A DNA stretch of 64,000 nt from Bryobacteraceae bacterium (GTDB lineage Bacteria > Acidobacteriota > Terriglobia > Bryobacterales > Bryobacteraceae), in the NCBI GenBank assembly GCA_026129905.1, contig JAHCHE010000030.1:1-64000 (forward strand). The letters run 5' to 3'. The notes below the pieces were generated by a model. The model did not search any database and had not been told where the DNA came from. It was given only the letters and a program-made list of their open reading frames with translations. The position numbers were made by a program, and so were the translations under genes. This document shows, one piece after another, positions 9,187-16,919 of this stretch. Numbering within the stretch: position 1 is the stretch's first letter; the number at the start of each line of letters is the position of its first letter.

Positions 9187-10182
9187 ATGGATCAGGCGCG
9201 GAAATCGGCGGCCGGATTGGTTCAACGGCACGATAGCCGGGCCGAAGCAGAGGAAATCGTCACGTGGGCGTGCGAGCAACTCGGACTCGGTGGCGAGCGA
9301 TCCTGGACGCTGGTCTCATCGAAACGAAAGCTGCGCAAACTATTGTTCGAGATTGAGGAGCGGGGGCCGGAGGGCGGACGGCGTCTGATCGGGAGAGTTG
9401 CGCCGAAGGAGGGCGCCGGAGCGGCGTTCCATAGCGCCGCCACGTTGCGGAACGCCGGCATGCGGCCGCCGAACCGCTGGACTGTCGCGGAACCGGTCGC
9501 GTGGTTGCCCGAGCGCCAGTTGCTCATCCAGGAAAAAGCGCCGGGCGAACAGATCGCAATGATCGTCCAGCAGAGGCCGGCAGGCGCCGAGCCGTACGTG
9601 ACTGATGCCGCCGGCTGGCTTGCCTTCCTCCACGGACTGGAACTGGAACACTGCCCCGTTGCTAAGGAACTCGCCAGCCTGGAGCGGTGCGCGGCGGAGT
9701 TGCCCCGGGCGTTGCCCGCGCACGCGGAGAGGATCGAGGCGACCGCGCGGCGCGCCCTCGATCTGCTGGAGGCGCGCCATGATGGGACCGTCGTCGCCAG
9801 CCACGGCGATTTCCATCCGCTGAACATCTTCCATTCCGAGAAGGGCCGCGTCACCGCCATCGATCTCGATACCTTCGGCTTCCGGGAACGCGCCGTGGAC
9901 GCGGCCTACTTCGCCGCGCAGCTTGCGATGCAGGCCTTTCTTCACTTCCGGACTTTTGAGGCCGCCGCGCCGCTCGTCGGCCGGTTCCGGGCGGAGTACG
10001 AAAGCGCCGCCGGAGTCGCCATTCCGCGCGCGCGGTGGGCTGCGCACACGGCGGCTGCGTTCCTGCGCGGCCTTCATTTCGAACACTGCATTCTTCACAC
10101 TGGTAATCGCGCAATCATTGAGCCATGGCTGCGCGCTGCCGAACGCTCGGTTGAGGGCGATCCCGAACCGGCGCGGGATTGA
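9187..10182 (+). CDS. APH-fold phosphotransferase (probable small-molecule or sugar kinase)
   Basis: 331 residues of the aminoglycoside-phosphotransferase/choline-kinase superfamily. The catalytic loop SHGDFHPLN (His206, Asp208, Asn213) and the metal-binding IDLD (Asp226/Asp228) are intact, followed by FGFRERAVDAAYFAAQ. The glycine-rich N-lobe is poorly conserved to the eye, as is common. It starts the base after the GH57 stop and is followed after two bases by the ABC exporter, so it is surely co-expressed. In this alpha-glucan context a maltokinase-like or other glycoside kinase role is the best guess; antibiotic resistance is unlikely. Substrate unknown. Confidence 0.82.
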   Translation: MDQARKSAAGLVQRHDSRAEAEEIVTWACEQLGLGGERSWTLVSSKRKLRKLLFEIEERGPEGGRRLIGRVAPKEGAGAAFHSAATLRNAGMRPPNRWTVAEPVAWLPERQLLIQEKAPGEQIAMIVQQRPAGAEPYVTDAAGWLAFLHGLELEHCPVAKELASLERCAAELPRALPAHAERIEATARRALDLLEARHDGTVVASHGDFHPLNIFHSEKGRVTAIDLDTFGFRERAVDAAYFAAQLAMQAFLHFRTFEAAAPLVGRFRAEYESAAGVAIPRARWAAHTAAAFLRGLHFEHCILHTGNRAIIEPWLRAAERSVEGDPEPARD

Positions 10183-10184
10183 CC

Positions 10185-12035
10185 ATGGGTTCGCGTGCGC
10201 CATCGGCGCCCGCGCCTGGGCGCATACTCGGCCTGTACCGGTCGTTCGGCGTGTTCCTGAAGCCGTACCGGGGGCGCCTCGCGCTGGCATGGCTGGCGCT
10301 AGGCGCATCGGTCGGAATGACCGTACTCAAGCCGTGGCCTCTGAAGCTGGTCCTCGATTCGGTGCTGCTCGAAACGAAACGCATCGCCGACGTGATTCCA
10401 TTTCTCGAGTTTGTGGATTCCTGGGAGAAGCAGAGTATTCTCACGGCGCTATGCGCGGCGCTGGTTGCCATCGTACTGCTCGAGAGCGTGTTCGGCTACT
10501 TGCAGAAGGTCGTGTTCGCCACCGCCGGCCAGTCGGCCACCACCGATGTGCTGGAGCACGTTTACATGCACCTTCAGACGCTGCCGCGAACCTTCGAGGG
10601 CGGCGCGCGCACCGGAGACGTGATTCTGCGTCTGACGTCCGACATCAAGACAATGCGCGACCTGCTGGTGAACCACGTGCAGAAGCTCGGGACCTACGCG
10701 ATTACGTTCGCGGGCCTGATCGTGGTGATGGCGCTGATGGACTGGAGGTTGACGCTCGTCGGCCTCACGGTGATTCCTCCGATCTATTACGCCAGCTACC
10801 GGTTCGCGCGCCAGATCCGCCGGACGGCCAGCCGGAAACGAAGACGGGAAGGGCGCGTGGCGTCGATCGTGCAGGAAACTCTCGGGCTGCTGCCGGTGGT
10901 GCAGGCTTTCGCGCAGGAGGAACTGGAACGCGAGCGCTTGCGAGAGCAGGCGCGGCGGAGCCTGGATGCGGGGATCGAGAGCGCCCGCCTCGGCGGCGCC
11001 TTCACCCGTTCCATCAAGGTCCTGAACACGGTGGGTTCGGCGCTGGTCATCTGGGTGGGAGCAACGCGGGTTTTGAACGGCAGCCTCACTCCGGGCGACC
11101 TGGTCGTCTTTGCTTCCTACATGGCAGAGCTGTACGTGCCCATCCAGAACGTGTCGGAGTTGGCGGTTCAGTTCATGGAGTCGCTTGTTTCCGGCGAACG
11201 CGTTCAGGAACTGGTGCAGACGACGCCGCGGATCAAGGACGCGCCCGACGCCATCCGGCCGCCGCGCCTCAACGGAGAGATCCGATTCGAGAACGTAGTG
11301 TTCGGCTACACCGAAGGGCGTCCCGTGCTCGACGGGGTAACATTCACGATCGAGCCCGGGCAGATGGTTGCCATCGTCGGGGCCAGCGGCTCGGGCAAGT
11401 CGACCATTGCGAACCTCGTGCTGCGGTTCCACGATCCATGGGAAGGGCGGGTGATGGTGGACGGCTTGGATGTGCGCCGGTTGCGGGTGCGGGCGCTGCG
11501 GCGGCAGGTGAGCGTCGTGCTGCAGGAAGCGATCCTGTTCCGCCGAACGATAAAGGAGAACATCGGATACGGCAAGCCGTCGGCTGCGATGAGTGAGATC
11601 GTGGAGGCGGCGAAATCGGCGCGCGCGCACGACTTTGTCACGCGCCTGCCGGAGGGTTACGATATGCTTCTCGACGAGCAAGGGGGCAATCTTTCCGGCG
11701 GCCAGCGGCAGCGCATCGCCCTCGCTCGCGCGTTTCTCCGCAATGCGCCGATTCTGGTGCTGGACGAGCCGACCACCGGACTGGATCCCACGACCGAAAT
11801 GGAACTCCGGGAAACGCTGGAGGAATTGGCGGGCGGCAGAACCACGCTCCTGATCACCCACAGCCTTGCGATGGTCGAGCGCGCCGACGCGGTCCTGGTG
11901 CTGGAGGCCGGCCGAATTGTTCAGCGGGGCAGGCATGCCGAGTTACTGCGCGTCGACGGCGCGTATCGCGAACTTGTGGAGGCCCGGCGGCGCGAGGCGG
12001 CGCGGAGCGAAGATAGAGTCGGCAGGACCATATGA
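10185..12035 (+). CDS. ABC exporter half-transporter (fused membrane and ATPase domains)
   Basis: 616 residues: a six-helix type-1 exporter membrane domain (about 20-330), then an ATPase with Walker A GASGSGKST (399-407), Q-loop VLQEAILF, signature LSGGQ (503-507), Walker B ILVLDEP (523-529) and H-loop THS. This is the MsbA/Atm1-type architecture, which works as a homodimer in the inner membrane. A TTG two codons earlier is possible, but ATG 10185, just after the kinase stop, is chosen. The 3' end overlaps the start of the GH13 pseudogene (ATGA, 12032-12035). Cargo unknown; a saccharide or lipid-linked product would fit the operon. Confidence 0.9.
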   Translation: MGSRAPSAPAPGRILGLYRSFGVFLKPYRGRLALAWLALGASVGMTVLKPWPLKLVLDSVLLETKRIADVIPFLEFVDSWEKQSILTALCAALVAIVLLESVFGYLQKVVFATAGQSATTDVLEHVYMHLQTLPRTFEGGARTGDVILRLTSDIKTMRDLLVNHVQKLGTYAITFAGLIVVMALMDWRLTLVGLTVIPPIYYASYRFARQIRRTASRKRRREGRVASIVQETLGLLPVVQAFAQEELERERLREQARRSLDAGIESARLGGAFTRSIKVLNTVGSALVIWVGATRVLNGSLTPGDLVVFASYMAELYVPIQNVSELAVQFMESLVSGERVQELVQTTPRIKDAPDAIRPPRLNGEIRFENVVFGYTEGRPVLDGVTFTIEPGQMVAIVGASGSGKSTIANLVLRFHDPWEGRVMVDGLDVRRLRVRALRRQVSVVLQEAILFRRTIKENIGYGKPSAAMSEIVEAAKSARAHDFVTRLPEGYDMLLDEQGGNLSGGQRQRIALARAFLRNAPILVLDEPTTGLDPTTEMELRETLEELAGGRTTLLITHSLAMVERADAVLVLEAGRIVQRGRHAELLRVDGAYRELVEARRREAARSEDRVGRTI

Positions 12036-12450
12036 ACGCAGCCAACGCGGTTTGCTTCCGGTGCGCCGGCCTGGCGAGCCTGCTCGTGTGGTTGGGATCC
12101 GCCGGCGCCGGTCTGGGCCAGCCGGACACCAATCTCGTCTACCAGATCTTTGTCCGCTCCTTCGCCGATACGCCCGCGGACGCCGCGCCTGCTTCCGAGA
12201 AAGGAGAGGTCGGCGATGCTCAAGGGAATTCTTGAAAATCTCGACTATTTGAACGACGGAAATCCGAATACCGATCACGACCTGGAACGGGCATTCTCTG
12301 GCTGATGCCGATTGGCATGCCGGACTTGAATTTCGACGAACCGGAAATCCGCCGGGAGATCAAAGCCGTGGCGAAATTCTGGCTTGAAAAAGGAATCGAT
12401 GGGTTTCGGCTTGATGCCGCCAAGCACATTTATGGGGACATATTCGGGCC
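12032..12450 (+). pseudogene. Decayed secreted GH13 alpha-amylase
   Basis: ATG 12032 overlaps the ABC stop as ATGA and opens a signal peptide followed by TNLVYQIFVRSFAD, the typical N-terminus of bacterial GH13 amylases. After GEVGD near 12216 one extra base shifts the frame; the next frame gives [13 protein letters not shown] and PNTDHDL, the expected continuation. A second lesion near 12285 leads to GILWLMPI, which joins directly to [16 protein letters not shown] and the nucleophile region [14 protein letters not shown]. Strand-3 material between them is missing and the C-terminal two thirds is lost after about 12450. At least two frameshifts plus deletions make a pseudogene far more likely than sequencing error. 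The 3' boundary is approximate. Confidence 0.85.
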
Positions 12451-12673
12451 AATTCGCGCCCGTTGGCTGATGCTGCCGCGTCACACCCAGCCGGAAAAAG
12501 ATGTCCAGGCGATGCTGGACCATCTCCATCTGACTCTCCCCTCGCAACCGCAGCCACGAATCAGGGCGTCGCAACTCCCCCAGGCCCCTGCGCCCGCGCC
12601 GCCGGCTCAGCCCTCCCTGTGGTGAAGACCTTTGGGCAGCCCGCACTGATTCTGAAGTTGGAGATTGCGCTCA

Positions 12674-12830
12674 ATGAACAAAAGAGAGGCAAAGCGTAGG
12701 AAGAAACTGGCGTCGCTCAAGCGGGAGAGCGAGCAGGTCCAACTCGAACAGATCCGCCGCTGGCAACAACTGCCACCGGAACGCCGAACGAATTTCCTCC
12801 GGAAGCGCGTAGGAATCCGCGCTTCGGCGC
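12674..12830 (+). pseudogene. Small basic ORF fragment of unknown family
   Basis: The reading frame from ATG 12674 gives a highly charged helix (MNKREAKRRKKLASLKRESE) and RRWQQLPPERRTNFLRKRVG, which looks like real protein. It then runs on into sequence that is antisense to the metallophosphoesterase remnant, so its natural stop appears to be lost. I do not recognise the family. The context of broken genes on both sides suggests it is also a remnant, but an intact short protein ending elsewhere cannot be excluded. Confidence 0.35.
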
Positions 12831-12891
12831 GGCAGATCGCCGAGCACGCGCACCCTTGCCGCTCGTTTCTGCGTCCGGTGACCAACGTCCG

Positions 12892-13199
12892 TCAGGCGCC
12901 GGCCGCCCCCGGCGCCAGCGTCAACAGGCTGACCTCCGGGCGGCAGTTCAGCCGCACGCCGAGGATATTGCCCACCACTCGCGTGACGTGGACGTGGCGG
13001 CCGCGCCAGAGCCGGAGCCCCTCGGTGAAGCGCCGGTCTTTGATTGGGACGAACGGAGCGTAGCCGAGGACAGGGATGACGATCTGACCGCCGTAGGTGT
13101 GCCCGCTGAGCATCAGGTCCCAAGGGTAATCGCCGAGGGCAGCCGCGTGTCGGGGTTGTGGGCGAGCAGCAGCGTCGGAGCGCCGGACGGGTGCTCGAG
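12892..13199 (-). pseudogene. C-terminal remnant of a calcineurin-like metallophosphoesterase
   Basis: The minus strand encodes GAPTLLLAHNPDT, then after a frameshift near 13125 DYPWDLMLSGHTYGGQIV and IPVLGYAPFVPIKDRRFTEG, ending in a normal-looking NCRPEVSLLTL C-terminus. These are the His-ligand motifs (AHNPD, GHTYGG) of YaeI-type inner-membrane phosphoesterases. The N-terminal metal ligands (DxH, GD, GNHD) are absent. The 5' side is joined in frame to a KaiC fragment at about 13195, so it is a truncated and frameshifted pseudogene. Confidence 0.78.
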
Positions 13200-13469
13200 G
13201 TTCAGCACTCCGTGAACGATGCTCATGACGTTGGAATCATGTTGGCCGCCGGGCTTGTCGTCAATGAGCAGCGTCGTACAGTTGTGGCGTTCGAAGAACC
13301 GCTTCAGGCCCAGGACCTGCCGGCGGTAGCGACCAGCCATGCGACTCGCAAGTCTCCCTCAGTTCCCGCTCGGACTCCGACAGAGTGACAAACAGGCCGG
13401 TTTCGCCGGCTGCGCGGCCGGCCAGCAGGAACTGAAGCGCCATTGTTGTTTTGCCGGCCGCGCGCGAGG
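13200..13469 (-). pseudogene. KaiC/RecA-like ATPase remnant with internal deletion
   Basis: Read 5' to 3' on the minus strand it begins AAGKTTMALQFLLAGRAAGE, the Walker A region, followed by FVTLSESERELRETCESHGW. Near 13330 it jumps out of frame to RYRRQVLGLKRFFERHNC and TTLLIDD, the Walker B region of KaiC-like ATPases, then GVLNLEH. The P-loop glycines before GKTT are missing, and roughly the 60-70 residues normally between the two parts are deleted. It is fused upstream to an antitoxin remnant and downstream to a phosphoesterase remnant. Confidence 0.7.
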
Positions 13470-13671
13470 TTCGCTTGCGGCCGAGTTCGCGCTCCAGTTC
13501 TTCAAGATAGTCCAGCAGCTTCTGGTAAGCGGCTTCCTGTACACCACAACCAGCGCGCGTCCGTTCAGCGTCAGCACCACGGGTCGCCCCCTTTTTGTGC
13601 AAGTCGTGCAGTACCTCGCTCGTGCTGCGCTTGAAGTCCCTCAGCGGGCGGATGTCGTTAAGCGAAACCAT
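13470..13671 (-). pseudogene. Phd/YefM-type antitoxin remnant
   Basis: ATG 13671 opens MVSLNDIRPLRDFKRSTSEV, the typical N-terminus of Phd/YefM antitoxins. The middle motif PVVLTLNGRALVVV is present but one frame away (13545-13585), and QEAAYQKLLDYLEELERE returns to the first frame. Two compensating frameshifts, the first in a G-run near 13590 and the second near 13540, therefore let the frame stay open while scrambling the core. No toxin gene follows; the frame instead continues into the KaiC remnant. Confidence 0.75.
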
Positions 13672-13803
13672 GAAGCCCTTTCTTCGTCGTTGTTGCGCCT
13701 TTAGCGCATCCCTAAAGGCGCATCAATTCATTGACGAACCGCTGCACGGCGCGTTACGCGTGGGGGCTTGCGCCCGCGCCCCCGGATCTGACAACCTGCG
13801 GCT

Positions 13804-14304
13804 ATGAGCAACTCCGTTGGGGAGCCGATCGATCCAGGGACGCGAATCGGGCACGTGCACTTGAAGGTGGCTGACATCGAGAGGGCGCTGGCGTTTTACT
13901 GCGGCGCGCTTGGCTTTGAACTCACGCAGCGCTACGGCGCGGGCGCGGCCTTCGTATCCGCGGGCGGCTACCACCATCACATCGGGCTTAACACCTGGGA
14001 TAGCCGCGGCGGATCGCCGCCTCCCCCTGGCAGCACGGGACTCTACCATCTGGCGATCGTCTACCCGACTCGAAAGGCGCTGGCGAACGCGTTGCGCCGC
14101 CTGCTGGCGGCGGGGGTTCCGCTGGAGGGCGCGAGCGACCACGGCGTCAGCGAGGCGCTCTATCTGCGCGATCCGGACGGCAACGGCGTCGAACTCTACT
14201 GGGACCGCCCGCTGGAGCTATGGCCCCGAACGCACGATGGGCAACTCGCAATGTATACGCAGTCGCTCGACCTGGACGGGCTCCTGGCCGAATCGCCCGC
14301 ATAG
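13804..14304 (+). CDS. VOC-family (glyoxalase/dioxygenase fold) protein
   Basis: 166 residues forming one vicinal-oxygen-chelate module pair. The first strand IGHVHLKVADIERALAFY has the metal-binding His, YHHHIGLNTW is in the middle, and GVSEALYLRDPDGNGVELYWDRP carries the C-terminal Glu ligand. This pattern resembles CatE-like catechol-2,3-dioxygenase or glyoxalase-like proteins; substrate is not predictable. It stands alone just beyond the pseudogene cluster with its own start (ATG 13804) and is intact. A palindromic repeat element follows it. Confidence 0.87.
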   Translation: MSNSVGEPIDPGTRIGHVHLKVADIERALAFYCGALGFELTQRYGAGAAFVSAGGYHHHIGLNTWDSRGGSPPPPGSTGLYHLAIVYPTRKALANALRRLLAAGVPLEGASDHGVSEALYLRDPDGNGVELYWDRPLELWPRTHDGQLAMYTQSLDLDGLLAESPA

Positions 14305-14343
14305 TCGCCAGTCTCCCGTCCCGCGCAACACTTGACAATGCCT

Positions 14344-14458
14344 GGTGGGGGGGCAGCCTCGCAGGCTGCGCGGGACTCCCAGTCCCGCTATGCTTCGTAC
14401 TCGTACGACGCAAAGCCTGTTGGAAAACCGGCTCGCAAACCTAGCTGTTTGCCCCACC
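14344..14458. repeat. Structured palindromic intergenic repeat, copy 1
   Basis: A 115-base element bounded by inverted GGTGGGG (14344-14350) and CCCCACC (14452-14458). Inside are successive hairpins: GCAGCCT/AGGCTGC (14353-14369), GCGGGACT-CCC-AGTCCCGC (14370-14388), TCGTAC-TC-GTACGA (14395-14408) and GCAAAC/GTTTGC (14435-14452). The 26 bases 14363-14388 recur exactly at 61637-61662. It resembles REP/BIME or MITE-type repeats. It lies between the convergent VOC and WYL genes, where it could also act as a transcription barrier. Confidence 0.75.
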
Positions 14459-14480
14459 TTTAAGCAGTAGTGAACGCCGG

Positions 14481-15443
14481 TCATAACGTACCCGAAGGGG
14501 CCGCTCGGCGGTATCGATCCGCCAGCCGGCGCAACTCCTCGATGAGTTCGGCGGGTTCGGTCACCTCGAAATCGACGCCCAATAGAGACAAGTGCATCGC
14601 CAGACTCTCGTAGGTTGGAGCGCCGGTCTCCAGAATGCAACTGCGCTCGTCGACCGGTTGAACCAGCCCGATCCAGGAGGGCAAGCGCTCCGCGAGGGTC
14701 TCCGCCGCGGCCAGCAGCTTGATCCGGGCGCGGCACGGCGAGGCCGACCACGCGCCGCGAAAAACGTAGGAAGCCAGGTCCGCGGCGGGAGGCTCGCGAG
14801 GCGGGAATCGCGCGCCGGCAGTGGGGCGCGACTGGATGCGATCGACGCGAAACGTCCGCCAGGCTCTGCGGTCCGAGTCCCAGGCCACCAGGTACCAGCG
14901 GTGTCCCGAAGTGACCAGCCGGTACGGCTCGACGTGGCGGGTGGTTGGCGCGCCGGCGTGATCCTTGTAGCGGAATCGAAGCGCCTCGTTGTCGCGGCAG
15001 GCGCCCGCGATGGTGGAAAGGATGCGGGCGTCCACGGCCGATCCCGCCCCCGGCGGCGTGACAATCATGGTCTGCATCGCCGCGATGCGGCGGCCAAGGC
15101 GCGGCGGAAGGATCTGCTCGATCTTCGCAAGCGCCCGCAATGAGGCTTCCTCAACGCCGCGAATGTTTCCGGCCGCGGCCGAGCGAAGGCCGAGCGCCAC
15201 AGCCACGGTTTCCTCGTCGTCCAGCAGCAAGGGCGGCATGCTGGCGCCGGCGCCAAGCTGGTATCCTCCCTCGACTCCGGAGGCCGATCGGATCGGATAG
15301 CCCAATGTGCGGAGCTTGTCTACATCCCGGCGCAAAGTCCGGACGGTGATTTCGAGGCGATCGGCGAGGTCGGCCCCGGACCAATATCTCCGGATCTGAA
15401 AAAGCGAGAGCAGGCGGAGAAGCCGCGCCGACGTTTCCAGCAT
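14481..15443 (-). CDS. WYL-domain transcriptional regulator (YafY type)
   Basis: 320 residues. The N-terminal winged HTH (HTH_11, about 1-60) contains WSGADLADRLEITVRTLRRD and GYPIRSASGVEGGYQL; the WYL domain (about 120-230) contains RHVEPYRLVTSGHRWYLVAWD, and a C-terminal WCX-like extension follows. An upstream ATG would add 14 residues; ATG 15443 is preferred because homologs start with METSxRLLRLLSLF-like sequence. It is transcribed away from the RND operon with 348 bases between, and a 14-base perfect palindrome lies 36 bases upstream of its start. Control of itself and possibly of the efflux pump is inferred. Confidence 0.88.
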   Translation of the reverse strand: MLETSARLLRLLSLFQIRRYWSGADLADRLEITVRTLRRDVDKLRTLGYPIRSASGVEGGYQLGAGASMPPLLLDDEETVAVALGLRSAAAGNIRGVEEASLRALAKIEQILPPRLGRRIAAMQTMIVTPPGAGSAVDARILSTIAGACRDNEALRFRYKDHAGAPTTRHVEPYRLVTSGHRWYLVAWDSDRRAWRTFRVDRIQSRPTAGARFPPREPPAADLASYVFRGAWSASPCRARIKLLAAAETLAERLPSWIGLVQPVDERSCILETGAPTYESLAMHLSLLGVDFEVTEPAELIEELRRLADRYRRAAPSGTL

Positions 15444-15791
15444 GCATTCAGTTTGCCATTGATCGAGGACGAAAGATGTCCGCAATTGCGGATACGATTA
15501 GACTATGTTTCCGTGAGAGATGATTTCGCGAATCCGGCCGCCGGCGAAGTTCATCTACCAGCGTTGGAGGGGAGATGCCGACGTCATATATTGGCAACAG
15601 AATTGCAGCTAAAGCATTTCCTGCATCGAAATGTCGATCCGTGCGCGCGCCGCTCGACATAAGGAAGAGATGAGCTGCGCATCAAAACGCCGGCCCGCTC
15701 GAGATTGATCAAGGCCTCCTGAGCCTGGGAAAACCATCGATCGATTGAGGTGAACATCAGGAGTGTCTTCTCACGACGCCACGAGGAACTC
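15444..15791. promoter_or_regulatory. Divergent intergenic region between WYL regulator and RND operon
   Basis: No gene is convincing in these 348 bases. A perfect 14-base palindrome TCCGCAATTGCGGA lies at 15479-15492 close to the regulator's start, a likely operator. A second palindrome ATCGATCGAT lies at 15736-15745, about 45 bases before the efflux ATG. GAGGAA at about 15782 is a fair ribosome binding site for the efflux gene. No well-spaced sigma70 -35/-10 pair was found by eye. Confidence 0.5.
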
Positions 15792-16919
15792 ATGCTCAAA
15801 CGAATGATACTAATGCTGATCGCCGTGGGCGCCGCCGTCGGCGCGCTCGGCCTGGTGAAGTATCGCCAGATTCAGGCCGCCGTCGCGCAGGCGGCCTCCT
15901 TTCAGCCGCCTCCCGAGGCGGTGACGACCATTGTCGCCACCCAGGAGACATGGCCGGTGACATTAAGCGTGATCGGAACGGTCGCGCCCGTGCAAGGCGT
16001 CAACGTCAGCGCGGACCTGCCGGGCATTGTCACCCGCATCGCATTCGAAGCCGGAGGCGCCGTCGAAGAAGGAGACCTGCTGGTTCAACTCGATACGCGG
16101 CAGGAAGAGGCTCGGTTAGCCGCCATCGAGGCCGAGCGCGACCTCGCTCGCCTGAACTTCGAACGGCTCGAGGGCCTCGTCACCCAGGGCGCCATCACGC
16201 GCGCCGAATACGACCGCGCGGCGGCCGAGCAAAAGCAGACCGAAGCGCGGGTCGGAGAGATCCGTGCTACCATCGCGCGCAAAACGATCCGGGCGCCGTT
16301 CACCGGAATCCTCGGTATTCGGCAGGTGAACCTGGGACAGTACCTGTCGGGCGGGGACCCTGTTGTGACCTTGCAGTCTCTCGACCCGATCTATGTCAAC
16401 TTCGGCGTGCCGCAGGACCAAGCCCCGCACGTGCGAACCGGCCAAAGCGTGCGTATCCGCGTGGGAGAAAACGGCGGCAGGCGATTTGAAGGCCGAGTCA
16501 CCGCCTTCGATGCCACAGTGGACGAGGCAACGCGCAACATCCAGGTCCAGGCCACGCTTTCCAACCCCAAGAGCGCGCTTCGACCCGGCATGTTCGTTCA
16601 AACGGAGTTGCCCGTCGGCGCCCGGCGCGCCGTGATCCCGCTGCCGGCGTCGGCGATCAGCTATGCGCCGTACGGCGATTCCGTGTTCGTGGTGACTGAT
16701 TTCAAGGACGATCAAGGCAATTCCTACCGCGGCGTGCGCCAGCAGTTCGTCAAGGTCGAAGGATCGCGGGGCGACCAGGTGGCGGTCGTCTCCGGATTGA
16801 ACAAAGGCGACGAGGTGGTGACCTCCGGCGCCTTCAAGCTCCGCAACGGCGCCGCGGTGCTGGTCAACAACAAAGTACGGCCTGCCAACAATCCGGCCGC
16901 GAAGCCCGAGGATAGCTGA
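15792..16919 (+). CDS. RND efflux periplasmic adaptor (membrane fusion protein)
   Basis: 375 residues: an N-terminal membrane anchor (MILMLIAVGAAVGALGLV), the first biotinyl-lipoyl half with PVQGVNVSADLPGIVTRI, a helical hairpin, the second lipoyl half TIRAPFTGILGIRQVNLGQY, then beta-barrel and membrane-proximal domains. It links the inner-membrane pump to the outer-membrane channel. An upstream ATG at 15750 would add 14 residues; ATG 15792 follows GAGGAACTC at good spacing and places the anchor at the N-terminus. The stop overlaps the pump start as TGATG (16917-16921), so the three efflux genes form one operon. Confidence 0.93.
   Translation: MLKRMILMLIAVGAAVGALGLVKYRQIQAAVAQAASFQPPPEAVTTIVATQETWPVTLSVIGTVAPVQGVNVSADLPGIVTRIAFEAGGAVEEGDLLVQLDTRQEEARLAAIEAERDLARLNFERLEGLVTQGAITRAEYDRAAAEQKQTEARVGEIRATIARKTIRAPFTGILGIRQVNLGQYLSGGDPVVTLQSLDPIYVNFGVPQDQAPHVRTGQSVRIRVGENGGRRFEGRVTAFDATVDEATRNIQVQATLSNPKSALRPGMFVQTELPVGARRAVIPLPASAISYAPYGDSVFVVTDFKDDQGNSYRGVRQQFVKVEGSRGDQVAVVSGLNKGDEVVTSGAFKLRNGAAVLVNNKVRPANNPAAKPEDS

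Noticed and set aside
14407-14417. GACGCAAAGCC, reminiscent of the c-di-GMP-I (GEMM) riboswitch core
   Set aside because: The other conserved parts (GCACAGGGCAAACC-like stem and tetraloop receptor) are not found, and the site lies within the hairpin repeat at the convergent ends of two genes, where a riboswitch would control nothing.
15584-15799. 71-codon minus-strand frame in the gap between the WYL and RND genes
   Set aside because: Composition is unlike neighbouring proteins (many Ser, Cys and Arg), no domain is visible, and it overlaps the efflux gene start.
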